In this document: piece by piece, positions 33,502-39,020 of the stretch
Layout: every line of letters starts with the position of its first letter
Numbering within the stretch: the first letter of the stretch is position 1
Notes under the pieces: generated by a model
What the model was told of the DNA's origin: nothing
Database searches by the model: none
The model's input: only the letters and a program-made list of their open reading frames with translations
Translations under genes and position numbers: made by a program
Assembly: GCA_003223315.1 (NCBI GenBank)
Contig: QHYR01000084.1
Span: 1-39,020, forward strand
DNA length: 39,020 nt
Direction of reading: 5' to 3'
Origin: Acidobacteriota bacterium
GTDB lineage: Bacteria > Acidobacteriota > Terriglobia > Acidiferrales > UBA7541

Positions 33502-34518
33502 ATGGAGTTTGCACGACAACAATATTTTTGGCTATTACTGGCGACTCCCTTTGTAATGTTCTTATGGGGAGTCGGGGTATGGCACCAGCGCCGAATGCGC
33601 ATCCGATTCGGCAATATTGAGAATCTGGAGGCGATCTCCAGAATTTCCAGTTCCGGACTAGCATGGGTCCGAGGCGTACTGTTTGCGGCAAGTCTTTTTT
33701 TCATGACTGTGGGGTTGGCCTATCCCCGCATGGTGCTCCGGGAACTCCAACCTTTGCCAACTCCGACGGATGTCGTATTTTTGCTGGATATCTCTCCCTC
33801 TATGTATGCCCGGGATATGTCGCCCAGCCGATTGGCGCGCGCTGAAGAAATCATCCAGAAATTTATCTTGCGCAAACAGCCGCAAGACCGCTATGGGCTG
33901 GTGGTATTCAATTGGGATAGCGCCGTACTCTCTTATCTGACCAGCGACCCCCAAAATATCCTGGTTTATTTTGATTATCTCAATCAGCAGGATAAACCGG
34001 AAACGGGCACAAATATGGGATCCGCGCTCACGGGAGGTTTGCGCCTCCTCGCCACCGAGCAAAAATTCAATCCGGGCAGCTTCAAGGGCCGCCGATCCGT
34101 CTTCGTCATGCTTTCCGACGGGGACGATACGGCATCGCAACTGGACAAGCCGCTGCTCGCACTCGCAAAGGCTGATACAAAGGTTTACACCTTCGGGTTT
34201 GGTACTGCCAGCGGCTCCTTTGTGCCTCTGGTGATGAGAGGGGGTTTGGGAGGCGAGGTGGATCAGTACCTGACCGACGAGGGAGGCTCGCGGCTTGTCA
34301 GCCGCGCAGAGGCCAAGACCTTGCGTGGGATCGCCGAAAAATCAGGAGCGAGATTTGTCCGCGCGGAGAACGGTCGACAAGTGGAGGAGGCCCTGGACGA
34401 AATTCTGGTTCAAGGTCGGCCTGTAGCTGGCTACTACTCAAATCCGGTCCGGAAGGACTTGCATCGCTATTTTCTTGCAGCCGCCTTCGCCTGCCTGATT
34501 GCCGGCATTTTTTTATGA
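33502..34518 (+). CDS. VWA-domain membrane protein (BatA/BatB or MxaL-like)
   Basis: 338 residues. Two N-terminal membrane segments (about 8-25 and 56-74) and one at the C-terminus (about 322-338) flank a von Willebrand factor A domain. The metal-ion-dependent adhesion site is complete: D96-x-S98-x-S100 (DISPS), T170 (GTNMG) and D206 (SDGDD). This places the VWA domain in the periplasm or against the membrane, as in BatA/BatB. The gene ends in ATGA, overlapping the MoxR start by 4 bp, so coupling is tight. It probably works with the neighbouring MoxR ATPase as a chaperone-like complex. Confidence 0.88.
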   Translation: MEFARQQYFWLLLATPFVMFLWGVGVWHQRRMRIRFGNIENLEAISRISSSGLAWVRGVLFAASLFFMTVGLAYPRMVLRELQPLPTPTDVVFLLDISPSMYARDMSPSRLARAEEIIQKFILRKQPQDRYGLVVFNWDSAVLSYLTSDPQNILVYFDYLNQQDKPETGTNMGSALTGGLRLLATEQKFNPGSFKGRRSVFVMLSDGDDTASQLDKPLLALAKADTKVYTFGFGTASGSFVPLVMRGGLGGEVDQYLTDEGGSRLVSRAEAKTLRGIAEKSGARFVRAENGRQVEEALDEILVQGRPVAGYYSNPVRKDLHRYFLAAAFACLIAGIFL

Positions 34519-35567
34519 CCGCTATGCCGAGCTCCACAGGGAGAAATGCTTTGCGGGCACAGGTGGAAACCAAGGAACAGGCATGGGAGGTCATTCGTCA
34601 GATCGAAGAACAGATTCGAAATGTGATCATCGGGCAGGATGATCTCATCCGACGGATCTTGATCGGACTGTTCGGCCGCATCCCTTATTCCTTCCGGCGT
34701 GGCGACGAGGAGAAAGCAGGCTCGGGGCACGTTTTGCTGGAAGGTGTGCCGGGCTTGGCCAAGACGCTACTTGTTTCGGCCATCGCCAATTGCATCCACG
34801 CCCGCTTCCAACGTATTCAGTTTACGCCGGACATGCTGCCGGCTGACATTCTGGGGACGCGCATATACGACAGCAAGTCGGGTGAGTTCCGAACAGAAAA
34901 AGGACCTATCTTTGCCAATATCATTCTGGCGGATGAAATCAACCGCGCTCCGCAAAAAACACAGAGCGCCTTGCTCGAAGCCATGCAAGAGCGGCAGGTG
35001 ACGATCGGAGAGAACACCTATGGGTTGGACGATCCTTTTTGGGTCCTGGCCACGCAAAACCCAGTGGAGCAGGAGGGTGTATTTTCTCTTCCCGAAGCCC
35101 AGCTCGATCGCTTTGCGATGATGGTTCGCGTGCACTATCCTTCCCCGGAAAGTGAGTTTCAGATGCTCACCTCGCGGTTGGAAAATATCCGTGTGAACAC
35201 GGTGGCCGAGCCGCAAGCGGTGCTGGCGATACGGCAACAAGCCGGCTACGTGTATGTGGATGACAAGATCCGCCGCTATATCGTTGCCCTGGGGCAGGCG
35301 ACCCGCAACAACGGTTCGAATTCCTTGCCGATCGTGAGGGAGATGGTGCAGCATGGTGCCTCACCGCGTTCCTACCAACATCTGCTGGCGATGTCCCGGG
35401 CTGCCGCTTTCTTTCGCGGCCGGGACTACGTCATGCCCACCGACGTAAAATTCATGGCGACCGATGTTTTACACCACCGGCTCGTTCGTACGATCCGTGC
35501 CGAGGTGGAGAACGTAGGGACCGATGAAATCATTGCAGAGGTGCTGAGGCACACTGCCATCCTATAA
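34515..35567 (+). CDS. MoxR-family AAA+ ATPase
   Basis: 350 residues. The N-terminal region VIIGQDDLIRRILIGL is typical of MoxR. Walker A is GVPGLAKT at 77-84, Walker B IILADE at 136-141 and sensor 1 ATQNP at 179-183; QLDRF near 196-200 belongs to the arginine-finger region. A C-terminal lid domain ends in EVLRHT. MoxR ATPases act with VWA and DUF58 partners in metal insertion or maturation of enzymes (MxaR for methanol dehydrogenase) or stress tolerance. It overlaps the upstream VWA gene (ATGA), and DUF58 follows after 12 bp. Confidence 0.95.
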   Translation: MTAMPSSTGRNALRAQVETKEQAWEVIRQIEEQIRNVIIGQDDLIRRILIGLFGRIPYSFRRGDEEKAGSGHVLLEGVPGLAKTLLVSAIANCIHARFQRIQFTPDMLPADILGTRIYDSKSGEFRTEKGPIFANIILADEINRAPQKTQSALLEAMQERQVTIGENTYGLDDPFWVLATQNPVEQEGVFSLPEAQLDRFAMMVRVHYPSPESEFQMLTSRLENIRVNTVAEPQAVLAIRQQAGYVYVDDKIRRYIVALGQATRNNGSNSLPIVREMVQHGASPRSYQHLLAMSRAAAFFRGRDYVMPTDVKFMATDVLHHRLVRTIRAEVENVGTDEIIAEVLRHTAIL

Positions 35568-35579
35568 AGAGCTTGAGCT

Positions 35580-36470
35580 ATGCTGGCCCCTGAACTGGTT
35601 GAAGAGCTTCAGTACCTCGAGATCGCGGTCTCACGTCGCATACGCAGCCTGCGCTTTGGTCAAAACCGCAGTCAGGTGCGGGGCACCGGATATGAATTTG
35701 ACTCCCACCGCAAGTACGAAATTGGCGAGGACAGCCGCCGCATAGATTGGAATGTATCAGCCCGCATGCAGGAGCTTTATTTGAAGCGGCACTTTGAGGA
35801 GAGAGAGGTGACCGTATTTCTGTTGGTCGATCTTTCCCGTTCGATGGACTTCTCTACGGCCGCCCACTCCAAGCGCCTCCGGGTAGTGCAAGTCGCTGCG
35901 AACCTGGGTTTTTCGGCGGTCAGCGATAACTGCCACTTCGGGTTCCTTGCCTTCAGCGATCAGGTGGAGGCCTTCGAACCTCCCAGAAAGGGACGAGGGC
36001 ATGTGTGGCGCACACTGCATCGTCTTTATAGCTTGAAACCCAGCCACTCGGGAACTGATTGGGGAGTGGCATTGCGCTTTCTTCGGAGCCAACTTCGCCG
36101 CACGTCCGTTGTTTTTCTTCTCTCTGACTTTATCACCGATCCCGCGGCTGCTCATCTGGATGATCTGTCCGACTTGAAAATCCTTGCTCGCAAACACGAC
36201 GTTATACCGATCGTGTTCGAAGATCGGCTGGAAACAAATCTACCCATTGGCCGCGGCTTGTTGCGATTTCGTTCCGCTGAGTGTCGCCAGGAAATGGTTC
36301 TCAGCCTTTCTCCTTCCCGAAGGAAGGCATTTGAAGCGTTGGTGGGGCGGCGCAAGTCGAGTTTGCGGGATTTTTTTTATCGTCTCGGGATGGAGTGTCT
36401 GTTTCTGAATGTTGCGGAACCATTTTTCGATCCTTTGATGATGCTATTTGAAAGGCGGAGGAAAGTTTGA
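35580..36470 (+). CDS. DUF58 protein with VWA-like site (MxaS-like)
   Basis: 296 residues. The DUF58 core is clear: GTGYEFDSHRKYEIGEDSRRIDWNVSAR (about 35-62, the family signature), then LKRHFEEREVTVFLLVDLSRSMD with the DxSxS motif D84, S86 and S88. A second strand and SDF near VVFLLSDF are consistent with a VWA-like fold. No membrane segment is evident. DUF58 proteins are the regular partner of MoxR in Bat and Mxa operons. The stop codon overlaps the next gene's TTG start (TTGA). Confidence 0.93.
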   Translation: MLAPELVEELQYLEIAVSRRIRSLRFGQNRSQVRGTGYEFDSHRKYEIGEDSRRIDWNVSARMQELYLKRHFEEREVTVFLLVDLSRSMDFSTAAHSKRLRVVQVAANLGFSAVSDNCHFGFLAFSDQVEAFEPPRKGRGHVWRTLHRLYSLKPSHSGTDWGVALRFLRSQLRRTSVVFLLSDFITDPAAAHLDDLSDLKILARKHDVIPIVFEDRLETNLPIGRGLLRFRSAECRQEMVLSLSPSRRKAFEALVGRRKSSLRDFFYRLGMECLFLNVAEPFFDPLMMLFERRRKV

Positions 36471-37627
36471 GCAGCCATTTTCATTTGCAGGTGGAAAGGC
36501 TCCAATGCGGTCGTCGCTGGATCCGGAGAGCACGTGCCACCGGGGCCAGTAGCCGCTGGGCAGGAGCGCGAGCGCACTCTCGGCCTGTAGTCGTCGGAGC
36601 AGTACTGTGGCTAGCGCTGGGTCTCGCTAGCACGGTCTCATGGGCACGGTCGACTCCTCCGGAGGCAGGGAGGGTCCAGAGCGGCAACGCAAAGGCCGGG
36701 CGCGCCCCGCAAAAGGCTGAAGAAACCCTGCCTCCACCTTCGGGCATGTCTTACACGACCAGGTTGGACCGCACTGCTATCTGGGTGGGAGACAAATTCC
36801 ATTACGTGATTACGGTTGACTATTCCTCAGAGTATGAATTCGTCCTGGACAATGTAGACAAAGAGGATGTCAACATGGATCCCTTCACCGTAGTCGACGT
36901 CACGAAGCAGACAACGCCATTAAGTAACAACGAGACGCGTCTCCTGTTGGATATCACCCTAGCCAATTACTTATTGAACCAGACTGAGGCGCATATCCCG
37001 CAGCTCTCTCTCTACTATTTTCGGCGTGGCCAAAATACCACCAGCGCGGAACAAGCTGCGGCCGAGAGCCTGACGGTGTCTGGCCCCACGGTTGGCCTCC
37101 GAAGTACGCTGCCCCCGAATCCTGCTGACATCAGGGACTCTGCCGTTGTGATTAGCTGGGAACGTTCGCGTTGGGTGGTGCCGGCCGTAGGTTTGGTGGC
37201 TCTGGTCTCCTTGATAGCTTGGCTCGGATGGGAGGCATACCTCTTTTTTAAGAAGCGAAGGACTGCACCGGGTCCAGACCGCCGGATTTCGATGGAAGCC
37301 GTTCGCGCTCGCTGGGCCAGCGGCGTACCTTCGGATTTTTCTGATAGCCAAACAACGATGAAGTTTTTGGACCGGTCCTATCTGAACCTGAAAGAGTATC
37401 TGAGCTATTATCTGGAGACTGACACTGCGGGTCTGACGGCCGAAGAAGTAAAAGAAGAGATGCAGCGCCTAGGCGCGAGCAGCGATGTCACGCAGAAGGT
37501 AGCCAAGGTCCTGGGCGCCTGCGAGGCGCTGCGCTTCTCGGGAGATGGGACTGCAGCCACCGCGGAATCTGCTCGTGGCGTAGCGCAAGACGTCAGAGAA
37601 ATCTTGAGCCTAGATCCGAAATATTAG
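36467..37627 (+). CDS. BatD/MxaA-like membrane protein
   Basis: 386 residues from a TTG start; GGAGG lies 5 bases upstream, and TTGA overlaps the DUF58 stop by 4 bp. An Arg-rich N-terminus precedes a signal anchor (about 41-60). A periplasmic beta-rich domain (about 95-225; RLDRTAIWVGDKFHYVITVDY) recalls the Ig-like domains of BatD. A second membrane segment lies at about 236-261, followed by a basic stretch and a cytoplasmic helical domain with LDRSYLNLKEYLSYYLETDTAGLT, a pattern shared with proteins that end MoxR operons. The family name is inferred from layout and position, not from a diagnostic motif. Confidence 0.7.
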   Translation: MSSHFHLQVERLQCGRRWIRRARATGASSRWAGARAHSRPVVVGAVLWLALGLASTVSWARSTPPEAGRVQSGNAKAGRAPQKAEETLPPPSGMSYTTRLDRTAIWVGDKFHYVITVDYSSEYEFVLDNVDKEDVNMDPFTVVDVTKQTTPLSNNETRLLLDITLANYLLNQTEAHIPQLSLYYFRRGQNTTSAEQAAAESLTVSGPTVGLRSTLPPNPADIRDSAVVISWERSRWVVPAVGLVALVSLIAWLGWEAYLFFKKRRTAPGPDRRISMEAVRARWASGVPSDFSDSQTTMKFLDRSYLNLKEYLSYYLETDTAGLTAEEVKEEMQRLGASSDVTQKVAKVLGACEALRFSGDGTAATAESARGVAQDVREILSLDPKY

Positions 37628-37636
37628 GTTGAACAA

Positions 37637-38602
37637 GTGACGTTTCAGAACTTTCAATGGATTTACCTAGCGGCTCCATTATTGCTGGCGCTGGTGGTCG
37701 TGCGGTTCTGGAGAAGGCGTTATTGGGGCCATTCGCTCGTGGAGCATGTGGGTCAAGATTTGGGTGGTCCGAACCTCCTGCTTCGTCTGCCTATCATGTT
37801 GGAGGGCTTGACTGTTGTATTTCTCCTGTTGGCACTTTTGGACCCCGTCTACCCCTTTACTCTAAACCGCATCGAGCGAGGCGGCTTGCAGATCATGTTC
37901 GTTTTTGATCTCTCACAGAGTATGGAAGAACCGCTTCGAGAACCGATACCAAACCCCGCTGAGCTACCTCCGTCTCCTAGTAAGATGGAAGCCGTGAAAG
38001 CCAGTGCCGCTGCGTTTATCCGCAAACGCTCGGGAGATGCCATCGGTCTGATCGTTTTCTCGAACAATGCCTACTTGGTTTCCCCAGCTACGTTTGATCA
38101 CGACAGTCTCATCAATTACCTTCGCATGGTGAGTCCCCAGACGCTCGTCACCGAGGGATATACGGCTATTGGTGAGGGTCTCGCTCTCGCCCGGCAATTC
38201 TTTGCCTTCAGCCAGGAGCGGGAGCGCCGGACAAAAGGCCAAATCATCATCCTATTCACGGATGGGGTGAACAACTATGGCAGGGACCCGCTAGAGCAAA
38301 TCGAAAAAGCGCGCATGGAAGGGACCCGTGTTTATTACATCGGAGTCGCTCTCGAACCGGGAGCCTCCCAGGATATCGGTCAGGCTTTGCCCTCTACGGG
38401 CGGGCAATTTTTTGACGTGCGTGATCCTATGCATTTGGAGGAAGCCGTCAATGCCATTGACAAAATAGAGAAGGGCCGCTTTCATACGCTCCAGTTAGTG
38501 CGGCAGCAGCCAGCCTATTTCATTTTCGTGTTGCTGGCCTTTTTGGCTCTGGCGGCGCGGATGGCGCTCAATGGCATTCCTCACTTCGTGGACCTCAGCT
38601 AA
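37637..38602 (+). CDS. VWA-domain membrane protein (BatA/B or MxaC-like)
   Basis: 321 residues from a GTG at 37637 (AGG about 8 bases upstream). Two N-terminal membrane segments (about 9-25 and 53-69) and a C-terminal one (about 295-312) flank the VWA domain. Its metal site is complete: D91-x-S93-x-S95 (DLSQS), T176 and D209 (FTDGVNN). It is longer than the usual VWA between the DxSxS and the next helix because of a Pro-rich insert (EPLREPIPNPAELPPSPS). It is the last gene of the operon, and its architecture matches the VWA gene at 33502-34518. Confidence 0.88.
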   Translation: MTFQNFQWIYLAAPLLLALVVVRFWRRRYWGHSLVEHVGQDLGGPNLLLRLPIMLEGLTVVFLLLALLDPVYPFTLNRIERGGLQIMFVFDLSQSMEEPLREPIPNPAELPPSPSKMEAVKASAAAFIRKRSGDAIGLIVFSNNAYLVSPATFDHDSLINYLRMVSPQTLVTEGYTAIGEGLALARQFFAFSQERERRTKGQIIILFTDGVNNYGRDPLEQIEKARMEGTRVYYIGVALEPGASQDIGQALPSTGGQFFDVRDPMHLEEAVNAIDKIEKGRFHTLQLVRQQPAYFIFVLLAFLALAARMALNGIPHFVDLS

Positions 38603-38821
38603 ATTCCCTTGCGCCGAAAATTTCAACGGGTAATCTGCGCCTTTGTGTGACTCACCGGAAAAGCAAACAACGCTAGATGCTTAAACGTGTAGAGGCTTGA
38701 GCGGATAACTCTTCCATTGCGATACGCCAGGAGATCGTTGGGAAGCAGGGCAAAATGCCCTACATAGGGGAAACACTCAGGCGCCCGTATTGCGCCAAAA
38801 GTTTCCGAATTTTAAACGTGC

Positions 38822-39020
38822 TTAGAAAATCTCGGGGAAAGAATACATCACAATACGATTTCCCCCGAGGATGACCTCTTTCTGATTGGGGTTCAGCGCG
38901 ACGCGACCAGGCCCTACTACGCCTTTCGGATCGCTCAACACGTAAACGGGAGGGACGTCGCCAGGGCCACTGACTTTCAAGAAATCATCGATGTTCCAGG
39001 CGGCAATTCCAGCGGGTCCG
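38822..39020 (-). CDS. C-terminal end of a beta-propeller protein, truncated by the window
   Basis: The minus strand read from 39018 gives 64 codons to a TAA at 38822-38824: GPAGIAAWNIDDFLKV, GPGDVPPVYVLSD, then GPGRVALNPNQKEVILG and a final VMYSFPEIF. This resembles the last blade of the propeller at 31595-32554 (GFIGVWDIHDDGDVPPRAV … GGVALDPGHGEVIAV). So a second, related exported propeller runs off the right edge. The 220 bp between it and the VWA gene hold a short hairpin (AGGGC…GCCCT near 38747) and nothing else recognised. Confidence 0.6.
   Translation of the reverse strand, partial: GPAGIAAWNIDDFLKVSGPGDVPPVYVLSDPKGVVGPGRVALNPNQKEVILGGNRIVMYSFPEIF

Overview
The window looks like chromosomal DNA of an uncultured or soil-type Acidobacteriota member. 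This is an inference from gene content: an Oar-like TonB receptor with an N-terminal carboxypeptidase-regulatory domain, a carboxypeptidase-regulatory/CxxCH/streptogramin-lyase-like protein, two DUF6152-like cassettes, and a GC-rich composition. No rRNA, tRNA, CRISPR array, integrase or intact insertion sequence was seen.

Left part (1-10.4 kb), mostly metabolic and housekeeping genes: a truncated cation-diffusion facilitator (minus strand, off the left edge), an MBL-fold hydrolase fused to a PilZ-like domain, a radical SAM protein, a PAP2 phosphatase, a small membrane protein, an MFS exporter, then a compact gnd-zwf-sugar porter operon for sugar uptake and the oxidative pentose phosphate pathway.

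Middle (10.4-19.8 kb): sodC, two paralogous cassettes (DUF6152-like gene followed by a conserved exported protein), and a small exported protein, all on the minus strand. The promoter, RBS and signal-peptide block of sodC is duplicated in front of one DUF6152 gene. A gene-poor stretch of about 1.1 kb (13.33-14.41 kb) holds a sigma70-like promoter, a dispersed repeat and a direct repeat pair. It is followed by xdhC and a MobA/MocA-like nucleotidyltransferase (molybdenum cofactor maturation), an IscU-like protein lacking its third cysteine, and an atypical MBL protein.

19.3-24.6 kb: a decayed TonB-receptor tail lies upstream of a three-gene molybdenum hydroxylase operon (Tat-targeted 2Fe-2S subunit, molybdopterin subunit, FAD subunit with a four-Cys insertion). 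It resembles the E. coli periplasmic aldehyde oxidoreductase PaoABC. Its likely promoter has a dyad inside the -35/-10 spacer. The xdhC/mocA pair 4 kb upstream probably matures this enzyme. A HAD-like protein with altered catalytic residues follows on the other strand.

24.7-32.6 kb: a large TonB-dependent receptor, a carboxypeptidase-regulatory/cytochrome-like/beta-propeller protein, and on the other strand a long exported beta-propeller. The propeller reading frame is interrupted by one in-frame TGA, followed at once by two abutting perfect hairpins. This is the most unusual signal in the window: a candidate recoding site, or a fresh nonsense mutation.

32.7-38.6 kb: a six-gene operon (TPR, VWA, MoxR AAA+, DUF58, BatD/MxaA-like, VWA). 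It has the component set of Bat (aerotolerance) operons and of the mxaRSACKL methanol dehydrogenase assembly genes. The window ends inside another propeller gene on the minus strand, whose tail resembles that of the TGA-interrupted propeller.
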